Part shown: positions 1 to 10,311 of the stretch, one piece after another
How the letters are laid out: every line of letters begins with the position of its first letter
Numbering within the stretch: the stretch's first letter is position 1
Origin: Sophora flavescens
Taxonomy: Eukaryota; Streptophyta; Magnoliopsida; Fabales; Fabaceae
Direction: 5' to 3'
Assembly: GCA_030762895.1 (NCBI GenBank)
Contig: CM061064.1
Span: 132,005,402 to 132,069,401 of the forward strand
DNA length: 64,000 nucleotides
Position numbers and translations under genes: made by a program
The notes under the pieces: model-generated
The model's database searches: none
What the model was told of the DNA's origin: nothing
What the model saw: the letters and a program-made list of their open reading frames with translations, nothing else

Positions 1-1090
1 TCGCCACGCGAGAGTCTGCTCACCTCGCTAGAGCCTGAAGACCCTGGAAGATAGAGACCATCACGGCCTAGCCGTGATGAAGGTCATGGCTGTGACATAT
101 TAAAGTTTGAAGACTCGCCTCGCGAACATACTCTCGCCTCGCGAGAGTCCAATTTGAAAGCGCGCCATTTTTAATATTCGCCTCGCGAGAGTCTGTTCGC
201 CTCGCGAGCACGCGCAGAATCAGCACTCTATATATTGCTGTTTTAGAATCAGAAAAGCTCTCTCTTTAATCCTAGTTTTTCCACTATTAGAGTAGCGTTT
301 TTGGTCGAATTTCTTGTTCTTTGGAGTTGCGTCTCCTCTTTTCTTTTTCTTATTTTACTATGGTCGTTAGGACGGATTGCTTGTCTGTCTTTACGAGCAT
401 GAGGAACTAATCCCCTCGTCTGAGGGATCAATGAAGCCACCCATGGCGGTGTAGGATTCAATGTGATGTATGTGTTTCTCCCTTCTTTCAATTAATGTTT
501 TCCAATTCTGATTTGATTGTGTTGATCATATGTGCATGCGTGATTGACTAGTTAAACGTGATGAGGCTTAGGAGGCAATTCGCGTTTTAGAACTTGAATT
601 GTGATCATCGATCGACTATTGCACGAGAGTGAGTAGGAGATCGGTGCAACCTTATAGGGAACAAGAATTAATAGAGTTTGATGATTAGGATTATGAGACC
701 TAGTAAGTAATTAATCCAATCATCGAATACGTCCTATTGAGCACGACAGTGGATATAGGAGAATTTGGGGGTCCTGGTTGACATTGTAATTGAATTAGGG
801 AAGAATCATCATCACTTGGGTACTACGCATGATTGGGTAGGTGGATTTGAGACCTTAGATATTTTAATTTCAGATTTTAATAGCTTAGTTTTATTAGATT
901 TGTTAATTGAATTTCGATCCTATTTTCTCTCCAATCTCTCAACCACTTTCTGTTACTTGACCAAACGTATCGAACTTCTCACGAATTAGTTGAATTGGTA
1001 GCCCAATCCTTGTGTTCGACCTCGACAAATCCTTACCGTGTTTATTTTATTACTTGCGACGAACCGGTACACTTGCCGGTGACTCAACAA
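1..1090 (+). repeat. 5' LTR of the Athila-like element, left-truncated by the window
   Basis: The sequence matches 4449-5501 almost base for base, including a TATATATT stretch near 230 and the cluster of CTCGCGAG motifs. It ends in ...CTCAACA just before the primer-binding site. Its first ~325 bp lie outside the window, judging from the 3' copy. The last ~45 bp (about 1045-1090) have no counterpart in the 3' copy. Confidence 0.85.
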
Positions 1091-1095
1091 GTTTT

Positions 1096-1113
1096 TGGCG
1101 CCGTTGCCGGGGA
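1096..1113 (+). other. Primer-binding site, tRNA-Asp
   Basis: TGGCGCCGTTGCCGGGGA is complementary to the 3' end of plant tRNA-Asp (including CCA) and sits five bases after the LTR end, as expected for Athila-type elements. Confidence 0.85.
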
Positions 1114-1226
1114 TTGGCACAACCAATTTTCCTAATTTTAGGGAAGTTTGATTATTTGGTTAAGTTATTTTTATTTTTATTTTTATTTTTATTTACTATT
1201 ATCTCTCTCTACTTCTTTGATTCCAC

Positions 1227-2318
1227 TTGGTCTTGCCTTGTTTTGTATGCGAGGTACATGAGGGAATGCTTCCGGGTTACGAAAATTGTAATGGAGACCA
1301 TGACACTCAGAGCTGTCTGTTCTACTTCTCTCAAGAATATGTGGACTCATGCCATAATTTCTATGACAGCGTGCCCCAGAACAACTATCAGAGTCAGAAT
1401 CAGTATAGGGGTTATATGAGGAGAGACCATCCGGGTTTCGCTTGGAGTAATGCTGGCGGTGGTCTAGCCTGGCAACCACAACCTCAACAGAATTGGCAAC
1501 AACAACCTCAACAGGATGGTGGAAGACAACCTTGGGAGTTGAGTCTTGAGAAGGCGAATGCGGCAATTGAGAAGTTGGCAATCTATACAAGCACAACCAT
1601 TGATAAGTTGGCAACTTATACAGGGGCGGCAATTCAGAATATAGAGACGCAGATTGCTCAGCTCGCAAAGCAACTAAATGAGCGTCTCCCAGGCACTTTC
1701 CCAGGTGATACCGAGAACGACCCTAAGAACCAATGCAATGCCACAACAACTAGAAGCAGTGGGGTGTTGGGATCTAACAGGGATGCAACTAGTTCTCAGG
1801 AAGTTGAGGAAGAACTACCATATGTTGAGGAAGAGCAACCGGAGAAAGAGGAGTTGACAAGTGACAAGGCACCGGAGCAAGGGGGTAGAGTTCAAAATGA
1901 AGATAAAGTGGTAGTGGACTCCACCATGCTTGCTGAGCAATCTAATTTTGCTGCATTAAATAAATATGTTGGCTTGCATGCATGTGTGGACACTGGTAAG
2001 TTAGTCCCTCCTACTTGTCTGGCACACTTCCTCGAGAAAACACCATTTGACCCGAGAGGAAGTGAGTTCATAATTGCAGAGGTCAATGGATTTTTCACAC
2101 TCGTGCTAGGTGGAATTGTGGAAAGAGTCGTATTGCTTCTGCAATTGCCACTTCACAAACCATGGGATCCGGGTGGAGGATCTCACATGATGAGCATCTC
2201 TTGGCCCTTATACCACAGGTTGTGGGATCCAGGTGGATGCTTCTTAATAAGTCAAGCTAGTGACGTTAAAGAAGCGCTTATTGGGAGGCAACCCAAGCTA
2301 GGTATCCTTTATTTTTAG
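1227..2318 (+). pseudogene. C-terminal gag remnant of the Athila-like element
   Basis: An open frame of about 363 codons whose first ATG is at 1266, so it is not a natural full protein start. It begins inside a Cys-rich stretch (CFVC, then GYENCNGDH), continues through an Asn/Gln-rich part with HPGFAWSNAGG, and then has QIAQLAKQLNERLPGTFP followed by DPKNQCNATTTRS. That is the order seen at the C-terminus of Athila-type Gag (knuckle, HPNFSW-like motif, IGQLAKQL-like motif, LRSGK-like motif). An acidic tail follows (ELPYVEEEQPEKEE). The main capsid domain is absent, so this is a deletion product. Confidence 0.65.
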
Positions 2319-2367
2319 TTTCTGTCATTTTCATTTATATCGAAAAAAAAGAAAGAAAAAAAAAAGC

Positions 2368-2605
2368 TTGATTCGCCACGCGAATCCACAGTGGCCACGC
2401 GAGACAGAAGCCCTGAATCTCAGAGGCTTGCTCACGTTTCTGTCTCGCGTCGCGAGGGTTGCTTTCGCCTCGCGATTCTGGGCATCATCAGCTGTTGGAA
2501 TTCCAGATTCGCCATGCGATATGATACTCGCCTCGCGATTATGGAAGGTGTGAAGAACAATTTTCCAGATTCGCCTCGCGAGTGGTGTCTCGCCACGCGA
2601 ATATG
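2368..2605 (+). repeat. Internal cluster of CGCCWCGCGA motifs
   Basis: Variants of TCGCCTCGCGAG and CGCCACGCGA recur at least seven times here. The same motif clusters in both LTRs (1-220 and 4395-4655), while the rest of the element is AT-rich. CTCGCGAG is itself an 8-bp palindrome. No function is known to me. Confidence 0.75.
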
Positions 2606-2619
2606 CACTTAAGGTTTTA

Positions 2620-4108
2620 ATTTGCAGGAGTTCTTCCAGGATGCTATGCAACAGAAGGGAGCCCGTGAGACCAATTGGATGAGGATGCAACCATAGAAAC
2701 TTGATCAGGGAGCACCCTCTCCTTTCCTCACTCTTGTTTTTGTCTTTGTTTTTGTTTTTGTTTTTGTTTGTCGCTCTTGAATAATTTGAGAAGATCAAGA
2801 GTATGTGTATGAATGTGTGTCGGCAAGCTTGTTCGATTTTAATTAAATTTAGCATAGATTGATTGCATGAATTATTTTTGACCATCGATGATTTCCCCCT
2901 AGGTTCTGATAATGGAAAAGTTGATCCCCACGTGAAAAATTGAAAATTGAACATTGAGAAGTTTTGTTGTGATTGCTTGATTTATGACAAGTTTGGGGTG
3001 AAGGGGTGCACACACTAGGAATTGTATCTCGGTCAAACAATTTGCAAAAATGTCTAGGTGAGGATTTGAGCCTCCAACTTTGTTTTTGATTGTGTGGATC
3101 ACTTTCAAGTTGCACTTTCTCGAATTTGCTTGAATCTCTTCATGGTTTGCATGTCTATGTGTTGCATCAAATGATTTAGGCAATTTTCTTTGAATAGCTA
3201 CTTGGCCTAAAAAGAACCATCCCTAATGCATGTTCCCTAGTTAGCCACATTGAGCCTAATTAGCCTATTGTTTCTTGATGACCCTATACTATAAGCCAAA
3301 ATCTGGAAAAAAAAACCATGTTAACCTAATCTTAGGATTAGGAGAGCATGGACACTTAGCAAGAGAAGGGTTGTGAGAAACTAAGTTTGGGGTGGCTACA
3401 AGGTGATGTGTCATATTGGGGTGAGAAAAAGAAAAATAAAGGTTGAAACCCAAGGCAAAAAGAAAAAAAAAAGAGAAAAAAAGAAAAGAAAAATATTGCC
3501 AAAAGAAAAGGGGCAAAACAGAAAAAAAAAATAGCAAGGAAAAGGCTGTAGTCACCCGAGGCAAAAAGAAAAATGGAAAAAGGAATTTGAGTGGAATATG
3601 TGTCAAATGCTCATGATCTCTTAGTTCCTAGGGACTTAAGCCTAGTATCCTTGAATATCCTACCCTTAGCTAGGCCCCATTTCAACCTTTAAAAGACCTT
3701 CTGATGTTGCATACATGTTTTCGTGGGAACTATTTTTGAGATGAAAATCAAATTCATGGGAAGTGCTCTTGAAATGTGAATTTGAGTGAAAAGTTGATAG
3801 CCTAGATACAATTGAGCGAATGAGTGAAATTTTACATACCCTTGTGAGGAAGGCAATTGTTTGAAATTGGTGATCTTCCTTTTGTGTGTAACTTTGATCC
3901 TCAACTTAGATTAATACTTTCATGAATGATAAGTTTTCAACTGTTTAAAGTAAATGAATGTGGGGATTACATCGATACAAGGGGGGAAATCATTGACGAA
4001 AAACTGTTTTGTTAAGATTGCTTGAAATTTGTGCGAAATCGATTGAATCCCTTAAGCTTGCCAAGTCTTGAGTCCTTTTTGAGTTTTAGCTTGCTTGGGG
4101 ACTAGCAA
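2620..4108 (+). other. Non-coding internal region of the Athila-like element
   Basis: About 1.5 kb with no protein I recognise. It contains an A-rich purine stretch (3420-3540) and two copies of AAGTTTGGGGTG (near 2990 and 3382) that match the purine tract at the element's right end. Frames on either strand here have low-complexity translations and are not supported. Confidence 0.6.
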
Positions 4109-4123
4109 GGTTTAAGTTTGGGG
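4109..4123 (+). other. Polypurine tract of the Athila-like element
   Basis: GGTTTAAGTTTGGGG lies directly before the 3' LTR start (TGTTTTGATAAGCC). It is the site expected to prime plus-strand DNA synthesis. The exact LTR start could instead be the TG at 4129. Confidence 0.6.
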
Positions 4124-5501
4124 TGTTTTGATAAGCCTCTGGCTTATCTAGTTTTATAACTAGATGGATTGTGGTTTATGTGCTAATTATTCGAGTTCAA
4201 TCTCGTTTTCGCCCAAATTTGGCCTTGTTTTGTTCCTAAGTTAGACTTTGACTCGTTCTAGGCATTTTTTGTAGTTTTTAGTCTATTTTGAATAGAATTA
4301 CGCCTTTTGTTTCTTTTTATTGTTTCAGGTTAGAAGTGAAGCTCCGAGAGTCAAGTAAAGTCAAGAAACAGTGGAAATTGCCATTCTGGAGATACTCGCC
4401 CCGCGAGCCTGAAGATCAGCAAAGCAGCAACAGTCATCAATTCTGTCTCGCCACGTGAGAGTCTGCTCTCCTCGCGAGAGCTTGAAGACCCTGGAAGACA
4501 GAGACCATCACGGCCTAGCCGTGATGAAGGTCACGGCTGCGACAGATTAAAGTTTGAAGACTCGCCTCGCGAACATACTCTCGCCTCGCGAGAGTCCAAT
4601 TTGAAAGCGCGCCATTTTTAATATTCGCCTCGCGAGAGTCTGTTCGCCTCGCGAGCGCGCACAGAATCAGAACTCTATATATTGATGTTTCAGAATCAGA
4701 AAAGCTCTCTCTTTAATCCTAGTTTTTCCACTGTTAGAGTAGCGTTTTTGGCCGAATTTCTTGTTCTTTGGAGCTGCGTCTCCTCTTTTCTTTTTCTTAT
4801 TTTACTATGGTCGTTAGGACCGATTGCTTGTCTATCTTTACGAGCATGAGGAACTAATCCCCTTGTCTGAGGGATCAATGGAGCCACCCATGGCGGTGTA
4901 GGATTCAATGTGATGTATGTGTTTCTCCCTTCTTTCAATTAATGTTTTCCAATTCTGATTTGATTGTGTTGATCATATGTGCATGCGTGATTGATTAGTT
5001 AAACGTGATGAGGCTGAGGAGGCAATTCACGTTTTAGAACTTGAATTGGGATCATCGATCGACTATTGCACGAGAGTGGGTAGGAGATCGGTGCAACCTT
5101 ATAGGGAACAAGAATTAATAGAGTTTGATGATTAGGATTGTGAGACCTAGTAAGTAATTAATCCAATCATCGAATACGTCCTATTGAGCACGACAGTGGA
5201 TATAGGAGAATTTGGGGGTCCTGGTTGACATTGTAATTGAATTAGGGAAGAATCATCATCACTTGGGTACTACGCATGATTGGGTAGGTGGATTTGAGAC
5301 CTAAGATATTTTAATTTCAGATTTTAATAGCTTAGTTTTATTAGATTTGTTAATTGAATTTTGATCCTATTTTCTCTCCAATCTCTCAACCACTTTCTGT
5401 TACTTGACCAAACGTATCGAACTTCTCGCGAATTAGTTGAATTGGTAGCCCAATCCTTGTGTTCGACCTCGGTAAATCCTTGCCGGTGTTTATTTTATTA
5501 T
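4124..5501 (+). repeat. 3' LTR of the Athila-like element, 3' end missing
   Basis: It starts TGTTTTGATAAG and matches the 5' copy from 4449 onward. Similarity stops after GTTTATTTTATTA at 5500-5501, so the last ~45 bp present in the 5' copy are absent. The following DNA belongs to a chromovirus LTR, so the element sits in, or was later joined to, that LTR. Confidence 0.8.
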
Positions 5502-7418
5502 TGTGGATATACTGTGAACATTTTGTATATGTTTATGTATGTCGCACATATAGTTATCTTTTTGAACTCATATATTGGTTTCTCACTCTTGCATGTTTTA
5601 TTGTGATTCCTCTACTTGTGCATATATTTGCATCTGAGATTAGATCGACCTGGAGTTACCTCTGACTCATTTGAGGCGTGCAATAACGTTTGATCACGCA
5701 CATCACGGTGGTGCATGGGAGATTAACCCAGGGGCACTCAGCGCCACCTATTATGGCCCTTGTCGTGAGGGCATCGGCTCAATAACTGCGAGACCACAGC
5801 GGAGAACGCATTTCGTGGAGACTGTCGAGGCACCTCTACCTCTAGTGTGGCTGCAGTGCTTGACTGAGCACAGGTTGCTTAATATCCCACCCCAACCAAT
5901 TCAGCCTCCTCAGGTGGCAGTACCAGCAGCACCTCCTGCTGAGGTGGTTTTGAACGAGGACGAGGTAATTGTCTGTTCAATATTTTACTTTGCTCGTCTG
6001 ATGACGTGGGATATCCTTTTGTCTATCATGTCTTCGGACCTGCTATTCCTCAATGAGTTATAAATATCTCCGTCTGGTGACGTGGCGGTTAGAGCTTGTC
6101 TAATAGATTACTTTATTTTTCAGTTCATTTACTTCTATTAATTACTTCTGTCTTCTTGCGTGGCAAGATGGACACGCTTATTATCAAGTCTTTGGACTTG
6201 CTGTACCTAACAAGTTATTTAGGTATTCATCTAGCAAACATTTAGAGTTTCGTCTACTTATGTAAAACAGTCTACTCAATTAAATAAAGAAGTAACTTTA
6301 CCAAAGTTTTTAAACAGCCCGTCTACAAGGGTGGACGCGTATTTTTCAATGAAAACTTATCCCAAGTTTATTTTACTTATATTAAAGTATTCCTGCATAA
6401 CTAAAAGCACATGTTAGATCTCAACTAACACTTTGACAAGCAAATTTAATCTTTTTGTTAGCATCAAAACTTAGAGATTATTAAATCCAAACCCACTTTG
6501 GTTCCAACAATCCTGAGTTACACCCTCCTGTTGTAGGTGGGGGTGATCATCATGATCTCCCCAATGAGTTTCATTAGCCTGACCAGTTATAGGTATAGTC
6601 TTTTAGGGTAGTTAATCTTGTCAGTTTTTGAATCTAGCTACTGAGAGCCGTGAGTTTTGTATGGTTCTAGACTGCTTGTTACTTTATATGTATGTCTTTG
6701 TTTTCTCTACCTAATTTTATGGAGATTGGTCTATACTTATGAGGGCTCTTTTGTGATCTCCTATAGTGATATAGTGTGTATTTAACTGATGATGCGTATA
6801 CTTATATAAATTATTTATTTTCCGCAATCATGTTTAGGGGAAATGTGATATCCTGGGAAGGGGTGTCGCATTGCGTTCTCACTATGACTTATAATTTGAT
6901 TTTACACTAATAAATCATTAAAATAATAATATTTTCAAATAATCTTTATTTTCTCAAATAATTATTTAAATAATAATATCTTACAATATTTCTCAATTAA
7001 CTATTGAATATTCCTCGTAAAGTCTTCTTAAAGCTTTTATCTGATTAATTCCAGCAATCCTGAGTTACACCCTCCTGTTGTAGGTGGGGGTGATCATCAT
7101 GATCTCCTCAATGAATTTCATTAGCCTGACCAGCTATAGGTATAGTCTTTTGGGGTAGCGAGTCTTATCAGTTTTTGAATCTAGCTACTGAGAGCCATGA
7201 GTTTTGTATGGTTCTAGACTGCTTGTTACTTTATATGTATGTCTTTATTTTCTCTACTTAATTTTATGGAGAATTGTCTATACTTATGAGGTCTCTTTTG
7301 TGATCTCCTAATAGTGATATAGTGTGTATTTAACTGATGATACGTATACTTATATAAATTATTTATTTTCCGAAATCATGTTTAGGGGAAATGTGATATC
7401 CCGGGAAGTGGTGTCGCA
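5502..7418 (+). repeat. Fragment of a Tekay/Del-like LTR, plus orientation, partly duplicated
   Basis: From 5560 the text follows the same order as the 3' half of the LTR at 12355-13315: a stretch ending in a TTGG(T)TTCTCAC-like block, CTTGCATGT, the LTR open frame, then CCACTGAGAGCC-like and TTTTCCGCAA-like blocks. It ends in AAGGGGTGTCGCA at 6870 and again as AAGTGGTGTCGCA at 7418. Its 5' half is missing, hidden behind the Athila-like element. Confidence 0.65.
5671..6063 (+). pseudogene. Degenerate copy of the LTR-embedded open frame
   Basis: The translated stretch has W.INPGALSATYYG, then RRTHFVETVEAPLPLVWL, then a Pro-rich part ending PPAEVVLNEDE. The same order (W.IHPGAHSVRYT, then RSMETIEVYLPPMWLL, then PPPEELVVDPEE) occurs in the intact 167-codon frame at 12421. 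The start is not a clear ATG and the C-terminal half is lost, so I call it a relic. The alignment over ~100 residues supports that both are one coding family. Confidence 0.6.
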
Positions 7419-7595
7419 TTGCGTCCTCACTGTGACTCATAATTTGCTTTTACACTAATAAATCATTAAAATAACAATATTTTCAAATAATCTTTATTTT
7501 CTCAAATAATTATTTAAATCATAATATCTTACAATATTTCTCAATTAACTATTGAATATTCCTAGTAAAGTCTTCTTAAAGCTTTTATCTGATTA
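6502..7595 (+). repeat. 547-bp tandem duplication
   Basis: Unit 1 (6502-7048) and unit 2 (7049-7595) are nearly identical over their full length. Each carries the last part of a plus-strand LTR (to GTCGCA) and about 180 bp of the DNA beyond it, so the copying happened after that LTR had landed. Confidence 0.85.
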
Positions 7596-9459
7596 ATTGA
7601 TTGGGCACTGACCAATGTTAGGCTTCTCAAATCTCAAACAACTTTCAATAACAACATCATAGCAATATTCCCAGGTAGATCATGCATCACAACATCATAA
7701 TATATAACTGCAAGTAAACACTTAACCGTAGATAAATAAACACAGATATAAATAACACAACTTAAAACAAGTTAAGCTAAAACACCACAACCACAGATAA
7801 ATAATACAGACCACACACTTATCACATACCGTTATTGGGAAAAAAACCTCAGGTAATCTCCCCTTACCTCTTGAAGATTCAAGCTTTGGTTTCACGAACG
7901 GCTTTCCGATTCGAATCCGTTTTCCTCCACGCAGCTCAGGATAATCCACTAAGATTTATCCTTCAACAAATCACAACTCAACCAATCAAAATCAAACAAC
8001 TACAATCACCTAAACACTACATATAGGTCCTGGCCTCAATAGGGTTTTGTGACTAAAAATTCTAAAAATGCTTAAGTCTTTGGATTTATGACCCTTTAAT
8101 ACTTAAGTCTTAAGACAAGTGTTTAACATAAAGGATTGAATCAAAACCTTCCAATTCCTCTAGAACCTAGCTTCTGCCATAAAGGAAAAATGAAGCTAGA
8201 GATTTTAGTTTGATGAAACATCTTGGATTCAACATATATATGATATAGAAACTTGAAATCAACGATTACTTTATAAGAAAATGAACAAAATCTCCTTCCC
8301 CACTTCATGAAGGTTTCGGTCATGGAGAGGAAAATAGGGAGGAAAACTTTGTTTGCAACAAACTCTTGGATTATGATAGTAGAGATGATAACTAACTCAT
8401 AGAAATTGATTTCATATTTTTAGGATTTTTCTATGATTTTCTAGAGAATTTCAAAGATTCTAGATCTAGGAATTGAAATGATGAACAAGGCATTGGATCA
8501 TGAAATTTCTTGAAGAACATACACATGATTGAGTAAGGAGAACAAGGTTTACCTCTTGGAATTGAAAGAAAAGAAAAAAATCAAGTAGTTGCATCACAAA
8601 TTTAGTTGTAGGAGTTTATGAACTTTGAGAGAAAAGTTGCTAAGTTAAATGGAGTTTTGATGAAGTGAGGAAATGAAAGTGAATGGGTGAGGCAAAAAGG
8701 GTGTGGCCATGAGTTTAGAGGGACCAAGGTGCAAGGAAATTTTACAAATTAAGAACCAAGTAGCAAATTCACTTAAGGACCAATTTGCAAATCAAGAAAT
8801 CTTAAGGACCTAAGTGCAATTTCCATTAAAATTGCCTTCATTAGGTAGAAGCAAAATATGTAGTGGATAAGTGAGGAGGTGTGGCTGCCTTCTACACCAC
8901 ATATTACAGTGGCAAACTTGCCATTAAGTTGATAGTAGAATAAAATAATAATATAATTTTACAAATATCTGAAAATCATTATGACGTGGATAAGATCACC
9001 ATAAATGCTCGTCACATCGGTTGCTTTAGTCAAAAAAAATATCTCAGCTCCCGATTCTGCTCCGTATTTCCCACATCTCAAGTCCCCGCACGAGTTTCCC
9101 GACATTTCGGCCTCGCACACAATAATTAAATATTATTTATTTATTTATATATTTTTTTTTGAAATTTTTTAAAATAGCCAGCATTCTTGCAAATGCTATA
9201 AAAACATCAGTGGTCTCAGTCTCGAGTCAAGATTAGGTCTTCTGATCAGTAAACTTTTATTGTCAGTGAAAATGCAGGAAACGCTGACTGGGTTCAGTCT
9301 GAATTTTCAACCCAAAACTTCCCCGTAACCTTATAAAAATAAGTATAGCAGGGAAATGACCTTAGTTTATCCAAAGTCATTTTCTAAGTCTTGAATAAAA
9401 ATATAATCATTTATATAATTATTACCGATATTAGAAAGTCGAAAAATCGGGATGTTACA
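7419..9459 (-). repeat. Tekay/Del-like LTR, minus orientation, 5' part
   Basis: Read on the minus strand it starts TGTAACATCCCGATTTTT at 9459 and passes through a block resembling TTGAAAATTCAGAC and a stretch like GCCTAACATTGGTCAGTGCC near 7600; both have counterparts at matching places in the LTRs at 18407 and 34372. It breaks off near 7419, where the plus-strand LTR ends. Right of 9459 the Helitron coding sequence resumes, so this LTR was inserted into the Helitron. The other side of that insertion is not in the window. Confidence 0.65.
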
Positions 9460-9712
9460 GAGAAGACCCCAGAAGTAATAATTTCAAGGACAATATTAGA
9501 GCATATAACAACATGTTTTCATTTACTTCTATTGGAGGGAAGATTGAATCATCAATAAATGATGGGGGCGGTCCACCACAGTGCATCCTCAGTGGACAAA
9601 ATTACCATCGTATAGGGAGTTTGTTGACAGAACTTGGATGTGGGCCTAAATTTGCCCAGTTGTATATATATGACACACAAAATGAAACCTCAAATTGCAT
9701 TGGACATTTCAG

Positions 9713-9794
9713 GTAAGATTTTATAGATGCTTTTCTGTTGACAAATAGTGTTGTTCCCCTTTCACTCTAATATTGAATCATTCTATCTTTCCAG
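9713..9794 (+). other. Spliceosomal intron in the Helitron gene
   Basis: Coding text stops at ...GHF plus AG and resumes in frame as TCACAAAAC. The 82-bp gap begins GTAAGA and ends TTTCCAG. Confidence 0.75.
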
Positions 9795-10306
9795 TTCACA
9801 AAACAAATCACGATGCTATGATTTTTCATTGGTTGAAGACCTGACAAGGATGGTTGATGAGGAGAATTCAATCTGTAAATCTTTTAGACGAGTTAGGGAC
9901 TATGCCCAACAACATCAAAACTCTAATTTCTGTTTAAGATTGATTAGAAATCGCTCAGCGGATCCAAGGACGCACAATATTCCTACTTGTGATGAAGTTG
10001 CAGCATTGAACATCGGTGATGACAACAACATTGAAAAGGGCAGAGATATAATTGTTAAAAATAAATCTGGTGAATTGGAAAGACCTCACGAGACCCACAC
10101 TGCATTCCTTCCTCTACAATATCCAATAATTTTTCCTTATGGGGAGGATGGATTCCAAGAAAATATTCCAATCAAGAACACAAGCAAATGGGCGAATTCG
10201 TAAGAGACAAATGGTTACACTAAGAGAGTTTATTGTATTCAGAATTCAGGATAAATATGTAGAGTACGATAATATCGTTCACTTGAGGAGGTTATTTCAG
10301 CAATTT

Positions 10307-10311
10307 GTTGT
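10307..10311 (+). repeat. Target site duplication of the solo LTR (left)
   Basis: GTTGT here is repeated exactly at 13316-13320. Removing one copy and the LTR restores the Helitron reading frame QFVVDCYTRLE. Confidence 0.9.

Larger units (their letters stand above)
1..5501 (+). mobile_element. Athila-like LTR retrotransposon lacking pol (left end outside window)
   Basis: Two direct LTR copies (1-1090 and 4124-5501) flank about 3.0 kb of internal DNA with a tRNA-Asp primer-binding site at its left and a purine-rich tract at its right, which defines an LTR retrotransposon on the plus strand. The internal part keeps only a C-terminal gag-like stretch; no protease, reverse transcriptase, RNase H or integrase can be read. 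It could move only with proteins from a relative. The LTRs differ at roughly 3% of positions by eye. The assignment to the Athila group rests on the primer-binding site and gag style and is an inference. Confidence 0.8.
9460..10311 (+). pseudogene. Helitron N-terminal domain (Helitron-like N)
   Basis: Starting in frame with DPRSNNF, the text reads MFSFTSIGGKIESSINDG, GQNYHRIGSLL, KFAQLYIYDT, then across a GT-AG intron (9713-9794) VEDLTRMVDEEN, FCLRLIRNR, DEVAALNIGD, GRDIIVKNKSGELERPHET, LPLQYPIIFPYGEDGF and TLREFIVFRIQDK. These are the signature blocks of plant Helitron proteins. A frameshift lies near 10185-10200. The frame is cut at QFVV by the solo LTR and resumes as DCYTRLESQRL at 13320. 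In Helitrons this protein carries out rolling-circle replication in the nucleus; this copy cannot. Confidence 0.85.

Noticed and set aside
1096..1113. tRNA-like match at LTR borders (also 29829 and 52603)
   Set aside because: Only the 3' 12-18 bases of a tRNA complement are present and each sits next to an LTR end, so these are primer-binding sites, not tRNA genes.
3289..3606. Minus-strand frame rich in Phe and Leu, like a membrane protein
   Set aside because: It is the complement of a purine (A/G) tract in the element's non-coding part; low complexity explains it.
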